A stretch of DNA of 64,000 nucleotides from Lysinibacillus capsici (GCF_003367505.1 NZ_PXXX01000013.1:62001-126000); one strand, 5' to 3'. Shown: positions 1 to 9,136, numbered from the stretch's first letter. Notes: generated by a model from the letters alone, not told the origin. A program made the numbers and translations.

Positions 1-27
1 GAAGTGACGGCAAGTAAGCGTAAATAG
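1..27 (+). CDS. 3' end of an upstream gene (partial)
   Basis: Frame 1 is open from the window edge and ends EVTASKRK-stop at position 27, 13 bases before an intrinsic terminator. The other two plus-strand frames close within the first 15 bases. This fits the tail of a gene that begins outside the window, but eight residues cannot identify it. Confidence 0.3.
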   Translation, partial: EVTASKRK

Positions 28-40
28 CTTCATGGTTGTA

Positions 41-67
41 AAAAGACTGGTGGTCCAGTCTTTTTTA
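41..67 (+). terminator. Intrinsic terminator of the upstream gene
   Basis: AAAAGACTGG and CCAGTCTTTT form a perfect 10-bp stem around a TGGT loop, followed by a T-rich run. It separates the preceding unit from the YtvI-like gene. Confidence 0.85.
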
Positions 68-132
68 TTTTGAGTAAAAAAAAATTTTTTTCTCATACTA
101 CCTATATCTATTACAAGATGTAGGTGAGAAAA

Positions 133-1194
133 ATGTTATCATTTTTTAATCGTCCTTTTTTTCGTCATCCCATTATTGTTATTGCAATGGGTATACTGAT
201 CCTTTGGTCCATCTCCATATCATTACCAATTTTACTTGCCTACTTAACCGCGTTATTGTTAGAACCAATCATCGTTCGAATGAGCAAACGGTTTAGAAAA
301 AAACGGAAAATCGTTGTCTTCTTCTTTTTTTTGTTTTTTCTAAGTATATCTTTATTATTATGTACACTTATCCTTTATATAAGCTGGAAACAATTTTCTT
401 CCTTTATTATTGATATACCTGATTATCTTAATCAATTGTCTGCCCTATGGATTCAAATGCAATCTAAGCTCAGCAATTACACCTATCATTTACCGGTAGA
501 GCTAGTTTCACAAATTCAATTTATGATTGCAAAAGCTTTAGCATCCATCGAAAAATTTTCTTTATCCTTAACGAACGTCAATGTTTGGTCAACGTTACTA
601 ACATATATTCCCACACGTCTTTTTGATATATTTGTTTATTGGATTGTGTTGTATATGTTGCTTTTAGAATTACCAACAATTAATCGTAAATTATTATCGC
701 CCGTTCCTTTTCATTACCATCAAAAAATTATCTTTATTGGCCAACGTGTTAAGCTAGCCTTATTTGGATTTCTGAAAGCTCAATTACTTGTAGGGATAGG
801 GATCTTTGCTATATCATTCGCTGCATTTTATTTTTTAAAAACACCATTCCCTATATTGTTAGCAATTTTACTTGTTGTTTTAGACTTTATCCCTTTTCTT
901 GATTCATTTATTTTATTAGTCCCATGGGCAATCTATCAGGTCTTTGCTGGCGATTATTTATATGCAGCTGTCTTAATTTTACTAACCATTGGACAATTTC
1001 TAGTCCGACGAATGATTGAGCCAAAAATTATTGGCGATAAAATTGGACTTTCTTCCTTAAATACCTTTATTGCCATGTTTATTGGTTTTAAAATCTTTGG
1101 ATTTATTGGAATATTAATTGGTCCATTACTGGTTGTCGTAGTGCTTTCACTATTCCAACCAACTATAAAAAATCTCCCTCCTGCACAGAAATAA
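133..1194 (+). CDS. AI-2E/YtvI-family membrane protein
   Basis: Polytopic membrane protein of about 353 residues in the AI-2E exporter superfamily (UPF0118), closest in style to the sporulation membrane protein YtvI. It has two N-terminal hydrophobic segments, a basic cytoplasmic stretch, a soluble middle and a C-terminal membrane block containing the family-typical FIPFLDSFILL and MIEPKIIG motifs. The frame opens at a GTG at 124, but AGGTGAG at 122-128 sits just ahead of the ATG at 133, so I prefer 133. The gene is alone on the plus strand and converges on ctaM. Family members carry peptides, signals or ions; the substrate here is unknown. Confidence 0.8.
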   Translation: MLSFFNRPFFRHPIIVIAMGILILWSISISLPILLAYLTALLLEPIIVRMSKRFRKKRKIVVFFFFLFFLSISLLLCTLILYISWKQFSSFIIDIPDYLNQLSALWIQMQSKLSNYTYHLPVELVSQIQFMIAKALASIEKFSLSLTNVNVWSTLLTYIPTRLFDIFVYWIVLYMLLLELPTINRKLLSPVPFHYHQKIIFIGQRVKLALFGFLKAQLLVGIGIFAISFAAFYFLKTPFPILLAILLVVLDFIPFLDSFILLVPWAIYQVFAGDYLYAAVLILLTIGQFLVRRMIEPKIIGDKIGLSSLNTFIAMFIGFKIFGFIGILIGPLLVVVVLSLFQPTIKNLPPAQK

Positions 1195-1211
1195 GGAGGG
1201 AGATTTTTTTA
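1167..1211. terminator. Bidirectional terminator between ytvI-like gene and ctaM
   Basis: AAAATCTCCCTCC pairs with GGAGGGAGATTTTTT. The left arm lies inside the last codons of the plus-strand gene and the right arm ends at the ctaM stop codon, so one hairpin serves both converging genes. Confidence 0.85.
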
Positions 1212-1670
1212 AAATCCTAAAATGGCTTTAATTACTGATGTTGTTTCACCAGGCTCAAATAAAATATACAATAATAAATAAACTAATACACCAGTTATGG
1301 CAACAAAGAACCAAATAATACTTGTAATTGGCCCAATTCGTCTGTGTAATTTAATGTTCATTTTCAGACCTGAAATAATACTAACGATACCAAACACAGC
1401 TCCAGATGTCGCTAAAATAATATGGAAAATCAAGAAGAACGTATAGTATGGTTTTAAATCTTCTCCACCGCCAAAAGCTGTATTTCCAATAAAGATTGTA
1501 CGGGACGCATAGATGATAAAGAAAATAAGTGCTGCAACACCTGCAGCAAGCATCACTTTCTTATGTCCCTCTACATTTCTTTTTATAATTAAGCCCCACC
1601 CTATCGCTACTAGTACAGCACTAATAACGATAAACGATGTACTAATAGTAGGCAAAATTTGCAATTCCAT
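1209..1670 (-). CDS. ctaM: DUF420 membrane protein CtaM (YozB)
   Basis: Small integral membrane protein of 153 residues in the DUF420 family. It has four to five hydrophobic segments with conserved histidines (GHKK, FHIILA, KLHRRIG). CtaM is known to be needed for maturation of haem A-containing terminal oxidases in Firmicutes, which fits its place directly downstream of ctaG. A TTG at 1676 is in frame, but AAGGGG lies about eight bases upstream of the ATG at 1670, so the protein probably starts MELQILP. The gap from ctaG is about 40 bases with no terminator seen, so co-transcription is likely. Confidence 0.8.
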   Translation of the reverse strand: MELQILPTISTSFIVISAVLVAIGWGLIIKRNVEGHKKVMLAAGVAALIFFIIYASRTIFIGNTAFGGGEDLKPYYTFFLIFHIILATSGAVFGIVSIISGLKMNIKLHRRIGPITSIIWFFVAITGVLVYLLLYILFEPGETTSVIKAILGF

Positions 1671-1710
1671 TGTCAAAACCCCTTACACAAAGTAAATTTC
1701 TATTCTTCAA

Positions 1711-2634
1711 TTAATGTTGCTGTTGACTTTCCCACTTCTTTTGGTGGGCAGCTAAAGCGTCAGCAGTGATTTTATCTGGATCTTTTTGCTCAGATCGATA
1801 CCATCTTGTGAAGATCGTACCAATTAGTACACCAAAAATAAGCTCTTGTAGGATTTTCATTAACACGCCACCTAATTGCTGATCTGCAACTGGTTTCATG
1901 TCTGTAAATAGCTCTGGTCCAGATAAAGATAATCCTGACAATGTAGAGGCTGGTACACAAAGCTCCATTGCCTTTAACCATGCATCACCGTTTGTATATG
2001 TCTCATACATTGCATTTGGCGCAAAGATGATTAATCCACAAGCAGGTGTAATTAAAACAGCATTAGCAATAATATACGCCAATTTATGCAAAGGCTTCAT
2101 TTGATTACTATTTGGCATATTTTGAATTAAAGGCCAGTACATAAACACTGCAGATAGAAATAATACAAATGTATAGGTACCATGTAATGTTTCATTTAAT
2201 TTAATGTAATCCAATATGGACGGTAAATGATAGAAAGAAAATAGACCGATAAATACAAAGACAGCAACAACTGGTAATGTTAGCACTTTAAACAAAGTTC
2301 TAACTACAGGTGCCTCAATAGCCACCTTCCAAACCCACCAGGGAATCCCTTTAATTAAGAAAATAGGGACCAGCAATAACAGAATAGCCATTTGCACCAT
2401 GTGCATGGTAAACATAATATGAGCCATTAAATCAATCGGAGATCCTTTGATAATATAGATGGTAATCATAGCTAAAACAAAGTAAATAGCTTCACTTTTT
2501 TTCAAAGGTTCACTTACTTTAAAATCTTTACGCCACTTTGTTGTGACTAAAAAATAGATGATTGTTATAAAAACAAGAACCCCTATTAAATACGGGCTCC
2601 ACAATGCTTGGAAACCAAATATACTAAGTGGCAT
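1711..2634 (-). CDS. ctaG: Cytochrome c oxidase assembly factor CtaG (caa3 type)
   Basis: Protein of 307 residues with about seven membrane helices and the CtaG_caa3 fold (MPLSIFGFQALWSPYLIG start, HIMFTMHMVQM motif). In B. subtilis, CtaG is required for assembly of active cytochrome caa3 oxidase. AAAGGAG precedes the ATG by about nine bases. A terminator separates it from ctaF, so unlike ctaCDEF it appears to have its own promoter near 2670-2696. The C-terminus is charged and cytoplasmic. Confidence 0.9.
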   Translation of the reverse strand: MPLSIFGFQALWSPYLIGVLVFITIIYFLVTTKWRKDFKVSEPLKKSEAIYFVLAMITIYIIKGSPIDLMAHIMFTMHMVQMAILLLLVPIFLIKGIPWWVWKVAIEAPVVRTLFKVLTLPVVAVFVFIGLFSFYHLPSILDYIKLNETLHGTYTFVLFLSAVFMYWPLIQNMPNSNQMKPLHKLAYIIANAVLITPACGLIIFAPNAMYETYTNGDAWLKAMELCVPASTLSGLSLSGPELFTDMKPVADQQLGGVLMKILQELIFGVLIGTIFTRWYRSEQKDPDKITADALAAHQKKWESQQQH

Positions 2635-2667
2635 ATGGAACGCACTCCTTTAAACTTCAGTACTCCT

Positions 2668-2696
2668 ATTATAAAACGCTTACAGCTATACTGCAA
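2668..2696 (-). promoter_or_regulatory. Candidate promoter of ctaG-ctaM
   Basis: On the minus strand a perfect TATAAT lies at 2673-2668 with TTGCAG 17 bases upstream (2696-2691). The spacer holds CTGTAAGCGTTTTAT, which resembles a CcpA cre site but misses two conserved positions. The -10 is convincing, the -35 is weak and the cre reading is speculative. Confidence 0.45.
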
Positions 2697-2772
2697 TGAA
2701 CGAAAGGTGAACAAATGTTAAGTTTCAACAGTGTTGCCTCTTTGGATACCTAAATAACCTCAAAACATAAGA

Positions 2773-2809
2773 AAAGCACGTTCGTACAAAATAACGAACG
2801 TGCTTTTTT
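2773..2809 (-). terminator. Terminator of the ctaB-F operon
   Basis: AAAAGCACGTTCGT and ACGAACGTGCTTTT form a 14-bp stem beginning six bases after the ctaF stop. The U-rich tail suits minus-strand transcription and separates ctaF from ctaG. Confidence 0.9.
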
Positions 2810-2814
2810 GGTGA

Positions 2815-3159
2815 TTACCACCAAATGATTGTTAAAAATGCTAAGAAGAATGTAAATGCGATTAAAATTCCCATCCACATGAAGAAACCAATAACACCAC
2901 CAAAGTGAGTTTTTTTATCTTCTAAGTGCATGAAAGAATAAAGTTGAAGTACAACTTGAACGCCAGCCAATAATAATACGAATGGCATAATTAAGTATTT
3001 AGAAAAATCAGCTGCAACTACTGCGAATGCGATAAAAGTGAAGAAAATCATAATCGCAAAGTTGATTACTTGTTTACGCATATGAACGGCATTATGATGA
3101 CGATCATACTCATACTGTGCCTGTGACTTAGCAACTATAGGTGTATCGTGTGAAGACAT
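2815..3159 (-). CDS. ctaF: Cytochrome caa3 oxidase subunit IV (CtaF)
   Basis: Small membrane subunit of the caa3 oxidase, 114 residues with three hydrophobic helices in the second half and a hydrophilic N-terminus (MSSHDTPIVAKSQ). The frame extends upstream of 3159, but the ATG at 3159 overlaps the ctaE stop codon as TAATG with GGGAGTG ahead of it. That indicates translational coupling and fixes the start. Subunit IV supports assembly and stability of the oxidase and carries no cofactor. Confidence 0.9.
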   Translation of the reverse strand: MSSHDTPIVAKSQAQYEYDRHHNAVHMRKQVINFAIMIFFTFIAFAVVAADFSKYLIMPFVLLLAGVQVVLQLYSFMHLEDKKTHFGGVIGFFMWMGILIAFTFFLAFLTIIWW

Positions 3160-3785
3160 TATCCGATCACTCCCATCAAGTATACTACTGTAAAGATAAA
3201 TACCCAAACTACGTCGATAAAGTGCCAATATAAAGCAGCAACGAAGAATTTAGGTGCATTGTACAGGTTTAATCCACGTTTAGCATTACGGATCATTAAA
3301 GTACCAATCCATACAAGACCTAAAGTTACGTGGAAACCGTGTGTACCAACTAACGAATAAAACGCTGTTGCGAATGCAGATTGATTAAATGTAAAACCAA
3401 GGTGCACATAGTGGTTGAACTCATAGATTTCAAGTGCTAAGAATCCAAGACCTAAAGCTAATGTAATCGCTAACCAAGTTTGCATACCTTTAAAGTTAAA
3501 GTTACGCATATGGTAAATTGCATAAACAGATGTTAGTGATGATGTTAATAATAACATCGTCATAGCAAATGCTAATGGTAATTCAAATAAACCTTGAGTT
3601 GTGAACTCCATGCCAGCTGGCCCTTTGTTCTTAAGCGCTAAATAAGTAGCGAATAAACTTGCGAAAAGTACAACTTCACAGGCAAGGAAAATCCAGAAAC
3701 CAACGACTTTATTTTTACCTTCCATCGTAGCTTGTTCAGGATGATCTGGCCAAGTATGAGGAGTAAATTTAGTATTGAAATCCAT
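3159..3785 (-). CDS. ctaE: Cytochrome caa3 oxidase subunit III (CtaE)
   Basis: Subunit III of the haem-copper oxidase, 208 residues with five membrane helices (bacterial five-helix form). Typical motifs include FLACEVVLFASLFATY, LALEIYEFNHYVHLG and GTHGFHVTLGLVWIG. It is a non-catalytic membrane subunit that stabilises the core. The start overlaps the ctaD stop as TAATG, with GGAGG in the last ctaD codons as ribosome site. Confidence 0.95.
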   Translation of the reverse strand: MDFNTKFTPHTWPDHPEQATMEGKNKVVGFWIFLACEVVLFASLFATYLALKNKGPAGMEFTTQGLFELPLAFAMTMLLLTSSLTSVYAIYHMRNFNFKGMQTWLAITLALGLGFLALEIYEFNHYVHLGFTFNQSAFATAFYSLVGTHGFHVTLGLVWIGTLMIRNAKRGLNLYNAPKFFVAALYWHFIDVVWVFIFTVVYLMGVIG

Positions 3786-5668
3786 TATTTATTTCCTCCT
3801 TTGCCGTAAAGATGTTCTTCAATTTCAAGAATTTCTTCTTTGTGTAAATGGAAACCATGATCGTCTTTAACAGAACGAGCAATCATCGCACCAAATGTAA
3901 TTGCTAAACCAATGATTAATACATAAATAGACCATGGCTTATCTGCGTCTGGATTGTAAAGTGCACCAAATGCTGCAATAAACATACCTAATGAAATAAC
4001 GAATGGAATCGCTGAGTTATTTGGCATATGGATATCACCTAGTGGCTCAGCAAATGTTACTTCTTTATTACCTTCTTGTTTTTCAATCCACCATGGATCT
4101 AAACCACGAACAAGTGGAGTTTGACGGAAATTATAGAATGGAATTGGTTGTGGAATTGACCATTCTAAAGTACGTCCATCGCCCCAAGGGTCGCGTCCTG
4201 CTGGTTTGCCCTTAATAGACATTAAGCAGTTGATTACCATTAAGATAACCCCTACACCCATCATTAATGCACCGATTGTAGAGATATAGTTGAATTGATC
4301 CCAACCTTGACCTTCCATGTAAGTGAATACACGACGTGGCATACCCATCAAACCTAAGAAATGTTGAAGGAAGAATGTTAAATGGAATCCGATAAAGAAT
4401 ACCCAGAAAGTAATTTTACCAAGCGTTTCGTTTAACATACGGTTGAAGAAAATTGGCCAGTAGAAGTGGGCTGAACCGAATAATGCTGTAACGATACCAC
4501 CAACGATTACGTAGTGGAAGTGAGCAACGATAAAGTAAGAATCATGTAATTGATAGTCAAGAGGTGCAGATGCTTGCATGACCCCTGTAACACCACCCGC
4601 AACGAATGACGGGATAAATCCAAGTGCATAAAGCATTGGTGTTGTAACTTTAATAGATCCACCCCAAATAGTTAGGATCCAGTTGAATACTTTCATACCT
4701 GTTGGAACCGCAATTGCCATTGTTGCAACAGCGAAGATTGCGTTTGCTGTTGGCCCAAGACCAACTGTAAACATATGGTGAGCCCAAACCATGAACCCTA
4801 AGAAACCAATTAAAATTGTAGCGAATACCATTGAAGAGTATCCGAATAGACGTTTACGAGAGAACGCTGGAATAATCTCAGAGAATAAACCGAATGCTGG
4901 TAATACTAAGATATAAACCTCTGGGTGTCCGAAGATCCAGAATAAGTGTTCCCAAATTACTGTGTTACCACCCATTGTATGGTCAAAGAAGTTACCACCG
5001 AACATACGGTCAAATAACATCATTAATAAACCAATTGTTAATGGAGGGAATGCGAATAAGATTAAGGCACTTGATACAAGAGCAGTCCAAGTGAATAATG
5101 GCATACGCATAAATGTCATACCTGGAGCACGCATTGTAATAATCGTAACGATAAAGTTAAGACCTGAAATTAATGTACCTGCCCCTGAAATTTGTAAACC
5201 AAGAACATAGAAATCAATACCATGTCCTGGAGAGTATAAAGATAATGATGCATAAGAAGTCCAGCCCGCATCAGGAGCGCCACCCATAAAGAATGACAGG
5301 TGAAGGAATACTGCACCTAGGAAGAATAACCAGAACCCTAATGAGTTAAGGAACGGGAATGCAACGTCACGCGCACCAATTTGTAATGGTACAAGCATGT
5401 TCATAAATGCGAATAGTAGTGGCGTAGCAGCTAGGAATAACATTGTTGTTCCATGCATTGTTAATAATTCATTGAAAAAACCAGCTGATACGAAATCATT
5501 ATTTGGTTTCATTAATTGAATACGCATTAATAATGCTTCAAAACCAGCGATAGCGAAGAACAATGTACCGGCTAATAAATACATCACTGCTAACTTTTTA
5601 TGGTCAACAGTAGTGATGTAATCCCAGACAGCTGCTCCAAAGCCCTTTTTCTGTGTGTATGAGCTCAC
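3785..5668 (-). CDS. ctaD: Cytochrome caa3 oxidase subunit I (CtaD)
   Basis: Catalytic subunit of the caa3-type cytochrome c oxidase, 627 residues. It holds haem a and the haem a3-CuB centre that reduces oxygen and pumps protons. Visible ligand regions are LLTMHGTTM (haem a His), GHPEVYI (CuB His, Tyr and pump Glu), WAHHMFTVG (two CuB His) and VAHFHYVIVGG (haem His pair). The frame runs up to 5686, but GGGAGGT is seven bases upstream of the GTG at 5668, so the protein most likely starts MSSYTQKKG. It is followed without gap by ctaE. Confidence 0.95.
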   Translation of the reverse strand: MSSYTQKKGFGAAVWDYITTVDHKKLAVMYLLAGTLFFAIAGFEALLMRIQLMKPNNDFVSAGFFNELLTMHGTTMLFLAATPLLFAFMNMLVPLQIGARDVAFPFLNSLGFWLFFLGAVFLHLSFFMGGAPDAGWTSYASLSLYSPGHGIDFYVLGLQISGAGTLISGLNFIVTIITMRAPGMTFMRMPLFTWTALVSSALILFAFPPLTIGLLMMLFDRMFGGNFFDHTMGGNTVIWEHLFWIFGHPEVYILVLPAFGLFSEIIPAFSRKRLFGYSSMVFATILIGFLGFMVWAHHMFTVGLGPTANAIFAVATMAIAVPTGMKVFNWILTIWGGSIKVTTPMLYALGFIPSFVAGGVTGVMQASAPLDYQLHDSYFIVAHFHYVIVGGIVTALFGSAHFYWPIFFNRMLNETLGKITFWVFFIGFHLTFFLQHFLGLMGMPRRVFTYMEGQGWDQFNYISTIGALMMGVGVILMVINCLMSIKGKPAGRDPWGDGRTLEWSIPQPIPFYNFRQTPLVRGLDPWWIEKQEGNKEVTFAEPLGDIHMPNNSAIPFVISLGMFIAAFGALYNPDADKPWSIYVLIIGLAITFGAMIARSVKDDHGFHLHKEEILEIEEHLYGKGGNK

Positions 5669-5708
5669 AACTTTTACCTCCCTCAAAATTTGTTACATAG
5701 AACGAAAA

Positions 5709-6797
5709 TTATTTTTCTACTGATAAGCCCATGATGTAAGTTGCAAGAGCTTCAATTTCTTCATCAGATAAATTACCGTAGATAGGCGCAGTGCCATCAG
5801 CATTCATCATTAAGTTACCTGGTTTAAATTCCTCAGGGTTTTTAATCCAAGCTTTTAAGCTTTCTTCATTATGCTCTAAGAAACCAGCAACACGGTTACG
5901 GTCACCAAACGTAGTTAAGTTTGGACCTGGTGTACCGCCTGCTCCTGAACCAGAGATAGCATGACAGCCTAAGCAGCTATTTGCAAAAGTTGCTTCACCA
6001 AGATCTGTTGAAGCTTTGTCAGCAGTTTGTCCTTCAGTTGCTTTCATTGCATCAACCCATGCATCAAATGCGTCTGGGCTTAATGTTTTTACTTTAAAGT
6101 CCATTAATGCATGTGAAGGTCCACATAATTCAGCACATTTTCCATAAAATACGCCATCTTTAAGATCTTTTGATTCTTTATCGAATACTAAGTAGAATTT
6201 GTTTAAGTTTTCCACGTTTGTATCCATTTTACCGCCTACAGCAGGAATCCAGAATGAGTGCTTAACATCGGCAGCTTTTAAATTAAAGTAAACTTTTTCA
6301 CCTGTTGGTACCACTAACTCTTGAGCCGTTACGATACCTTGGTTAGGATATTCGAATTCCCACCAGTATAATTTTGCCGTTACATTGATTGTTAGGGCTG
6401 TTTTGTTCCCTTCTTCATCTACCTCATCCATTGCAGCAACATCTGCAAATTTATAAGTAGTTGTAACAACTGGTACAGCGATAATTAATAATAAAATAAT
6501 CGGAATAACTGTCCAAATCACTTCTAAAGTATGACTACCCTCTACTTGCTTAGGGATAACATTTTCACCTACGCGTGCACGACGGTATTTTAGGAATGCA
6601 AGTAAATAGATAACAGATACTATTACTACTACTAGCGTCATAATTACAGTAGTTAACAGTAATAAATTTAATTGTTGTTTACCTACTTCTCCAGATGGTT
6701 TTAGTGTAGAAAGATAATCTTCACCACAACCTGAAAGGAAAACCATCATCACTGCTAGAAGTGAAAAAAGACGCCATTTTTTAAGCCCTTTCATCAT
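5709..6797 (-). CDS. ctaC: Cytochrome caa3 oxidase subunit II with fused cytochrome c (CtaC)
   Basis: Lipoprotein subunit II, 362 residues. A signal peptide ends in the lipobox LSGC (Cys about 24), followed by two membrane helices and the cupredoxin domain. The CuA site is CAELCGPSHALM. A C-terminal cytochrome c domain carries the haem motif CLGCH and a Met axial-ligand region (GNLMMNADG). The fusion marks this as caa3, accepting electrons from soluble or membrane cytochrome c. First gene of the ctaCDEF block; about 40 bases separate it from ctaD. Confidence 0.95.
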   Translation of the reverse strand: MMKGLKKWRLFSLLAVMMVFLSGCGEDYLSTLKPSGEVGKQQLNLLLLTTVIMTLVVVIVSVIYLLAFLKYRRARVGENVIPKQVEGSHTLEVIWTVIPIILLLIIAVPVVTTTYKFADVAAMDEVDEEGNKTALTINVTAKLYWWEFEYPNQGIVTAQELVVPTGEKVYFNLKAADVKHSFWIPAVGGKMDTNVENLNKFYLVFDKESKDLKDGVFYGKCAELCGPSHALMDFKVKTLSPDAFDAWVDAMKATEGQTADKASTDLGEATFANSCLGCHAISGSGAGGTPGPNLTTFGDRNRVAGFLEHNEESLKAWIKNPEEFKPGNLMMNADGTAPIYGNLSDEEIEALATYIMGLSVEK

Positions 6798-6896
6798 AGC
6801 TTAATTAAACCCCTCTTTCTTTGTTGTATTTTCATGTGTACCTAGGACATCAGTTCTGTCTATATGAATTCTTATAAAAAGAAAGAATCCCTAACT

Positions 6897-7814
6897 TTAG
6901 CTAAACACCGCAAATATTATGATGGCTACAAATAGTATGGTCATATGATTCAACGAATAAATAAACATTTTATTTGCCCATTTCATATCATCTTTTGTTG
7001 TAAAGCCTTTCAGAGCTAGTATTAACCAACCCAAGTTCAATGCAGTAGCAAGAGTTAAAAAGCCAATTCCAAGCTCTGTTAAAAGGAAAGGTAACGGTAA
7101 TAATAAAAGAATCCAGAATAACATTGAGTACTTTGTACGTTTAAATCCCTTTACAACAGGTAGCATTGGTATTTTAGCTGCACGATATTCCTCAGTCCGT
7201 TTCATAGCAAGCGCATAGAAATGTGGTGGTTGCCATGCAAACATGATAAGGAATAAGGCTAGTGCTCCTGGACCTAAGGCAGGCTCAATCGCTGCGAATC
7301 CAATAACAGGAGGAATAGCCCCCGAAATACTACCTACAACCGTGTTACTAACATGCTTCCTCTTTGACCACATTGAATACAGAACGACATAAGCAAATAT
7401 TCCTACTAGTCCCCACATGCCGGCTGCAAACGATGCCGCAAATAACAAAATTTCACCTACAATTAAAAATGAGAGGGCAATGGTCAACACAAAGTTTGGC
7501 TTAAATCTGCCTGTCACTGTCGGTCTTGCCTTAGTTCTTTTCATGATGGGATCTATATCCTGATCAATGAAGTTATTCATTGCACCTGAGCCACCAATGA
7601 TTAATGCCGCACCCAGCATGGTGTAAAATATGACATCAAGCTCTTGCAAGAAATGTCTACTAGTAAACTGAAAAGCCAGCCACATCCCTGTAAACGTTGT
7701 GACAAGATTCGAGTTAACGATTCCAATTTTTATTAGTGCTAAGAAATCTTTTACAACAGATGTTGTTTCTGGACCAGGATTTCTAGTAGCCGCCAGTGTA
7801 CGACCGTTTGACAT
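6897..7814 (-). CDS. ctaB: Protohaem IX farnesyltransferase (haem O synthase, CtaB)
   Basis: Membrane prenyltransferase of the UbiA superfamily, 305 residues. It adds a farnesyl group from FPP to haem B to make haem O. The Asp-rich prenyl-diphosphate site NNFIDQDIDPIMKRTKARP and a second motif around YSMWSKRKHVSNT are present, with about nine helices. The frame extends to 7859, but GGAGAGGT precedes the ATG at 7814, so I use MSNGRTLAAT. It is divergent from ctaA, which makes the next intermediate, and about 100 bases upstream of ctaC, probably in the same unit. Confidence 0.93.
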   Translation of the reverse strand: MSNGRTLAATRNPGPETTSVVKDFLALIKIGIVNSNLVTTFTGMWLAFQFTSRHFLQELDVIFYTMLGAALIIGGSGAMNNFIDQDIDPIMKRTKARPTVTGRFKPNFVLTIALSFLIVGEILLFAASFAAGMWGLVGIFAYVVLYSMWSKRKHVSNTVVGSISGAIPPVIGFAAIEPALGPGALALFLIMFAWQPPHFYALAMKRTEEYRAAKIPMLPVVKGFKRTKYSMLFWILLLLPLPFLLTELGIGFLTLATALNLGWLILALKGFTTKDDMKWANKMFIYSLNHMTILFVAIIIFAVFS

Positions 7815-8150
7815 AATACCTCTCCTTTCATTTTTGTAAGCATATTCCGCTAACAACAACTATAGCGAAATTTGCGATTGATTTCTAGACATTAAGTGAA
7901 ATTTAGATGAAGTTGTAAAAATTAGTTTTGTCTAGAAATATAATTAAAAACAACATATCTATAGTAAAACATTTTCTAAAATGAATTGTGAAGGTTAAAG
8001 CACGAAATTATGAACAATTTGTGAAATGGAATCGACATCTAGTAGTCCCTTCTCTTTACAAGTTGTTTTTTATACGTATTTTCGATATTATCTAGTAGCA
8101 GAAACATTACGTTCTTGTAATGTTGATAGATAAAGTAGGTGACTCATTTT
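7815..8150. promoter_or_regulatory. Divergent ctaB/ctaA control region
   Basis: A 336-base non-coding interval between divergent haem A synthesis genes. It holds a perfect 10-bp inverted repeat TTTCTAGACA (7882-7891) / TGTCTAGAAA (7929-7938), each arm centred on TCTAGA. It also holds two ResD-like half-sites, ATTGTGAA (7985-7992) and TTTGTGAAA (8018-8026), 33 bp apart, and a direct repeat ATCTAGTAG at 8037 and 8090. ResD activates the cta genes in B. subtilis and prefers TTTGTGAAT-like sites; applying that here is inference. I could not place -10/-35 boxes with confidence. Confidence 0.5.
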
Positions 8151-9074
8151 ATGCAACACAACAGGTATTTGAAGTGGTTTGCTGTTGCCGCTACAGTAGG
8201 GATGCTCCTTATATTACTAGGTGGGGCTCTCGTTACCAAAACAGATAGTGGCCTAGGCTGTGGTCGAAACTGGCCTGATTGTAATGGATCTCTTATTCCA
8301 AAGGAGATTACACCAGAAGTCCTTATTGAATTCTCACACCGTCTCGTTACAGGAGTTGTATCTATTTCAATTCTTGTGTTAACCGTTTGGACATGGCGTA
8401 AGCTCGGACATATTCGCGAAGTAAAACTATTAGGTTTCCTAGCAATGTTTTTCTTAATCGCGCAAGCTCTTATTGGAGCAGCTCAAGTATTATGGGGGCA
8501 AGGTGATTTCATCTTAGCACTACATTTTGGGATATCTCTGATTTCCTTTGCCGCTGTTCTTCTTCTCTCTATGATTGTATTTGAAGTCGATCGGAAATTT
8601 GATGCCGATAACGTATTTATCGGTAAAAAGTTACGTTGGCATACAATTGCTGTCACAATTTATTCTTATTTAGTCGTTTATACTGGGGCGCTAGTTCGAC
8701 ATACAGATTCGAGCTTAATTTGTCCCGATTGGCCATTTTGCTATAATGAAACACCTTTGGCACCCCCGAATAATATGTATGAATGGGTGCAAATGGGACA
8801 TCGATTAGCTGTTCTTATTATTTTCATTTGGATAGCATACATAACTTGGCACGCTGTAAAGGAATATAAACATCAACGTGTTATCTACTATGGATGGATA
8901 ATTGCCTTTACTATAGTAGTTTTACAAGTTATTGCAGGTATGTTAGTAGTTCTTACTAAACTGAATTTAACGGTAGCTTTACTGCATTCATTATTTATTT
9001 CCCTTTTATTCGGTTTATTATGCTATATGATCATGCTAGTTGCTCGAAGTAATTATAATGAGAAAAAGAAATAG
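8151..9074 (+). CDS. ctaA: Haem A synthase (CtaA)
   Basis: Membrane mono-oxygenase of the COX15/CtaA family, 307 residues and eight helices, converting haem O to haem A for the oxidase encoded opposite. The Bacillus-type cysteine pairs are present (GCGRNWPDC and ICPDWPFC), as are the haem-binding histidines (EFSHRLVTG, ALHFGIS, MGHRLAVL, LLHSLF). A GTG at 8139 is in frame, but AGGTGA at 8137-8142 is better spaced for the ATG at 8151. Confidence 0.93.
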   Translation: MQHNRYLKWFAVAATVGMLLILLGGALVTKTDSGLGCGRNWPDCNGSLIPKEITPEVLIEFSHRLVTGVVSISILVLTVWTWRKLGHIREVKLLGFLAMFFLIAQALIGAAQVLWGQGDFILALHFGISLISFAAVLLLSMIVFEVDRKFDADNVFIGKKLRWHTIAVTIYSYLVVYTGALVRHTDSSLICPDWPFCYNETPLAPPNNMYEWVQMGHRLAVLIIFIWIAYITWHAVKEYKHQRVIYYGWIIAFTIVVLQVIAGMLVVLTKLNLTVALLHSLFISLLFGLLCYMIMLVARSNYNEKKK

Positions 9075-9091
9075 CCCAGAAATAGCCCATT

Positions 9092-9130
9092 AAAAAAGAT
9101 TCGCCACCAAAGATGTGTCGAATCTTTTTT
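9092..9130. terminator. Terminator after ctaA
   Basis: AAAAAAGATTCG and CGAATCTTTTTT form a 12-bp stem. It lies between ctaA and the converging small membrane protein gene, so it can act for both. Confidence 0.9.
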
Positions 9131-9136
9131 CTATGA

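Noticed and set aside
9071..9090. Short tandem duplication AAATAGCCCAG / AAATAGCCCAT at the ctaA stop
   Set aside because: It only repeats the stop region once and creates no structure or site I can support.
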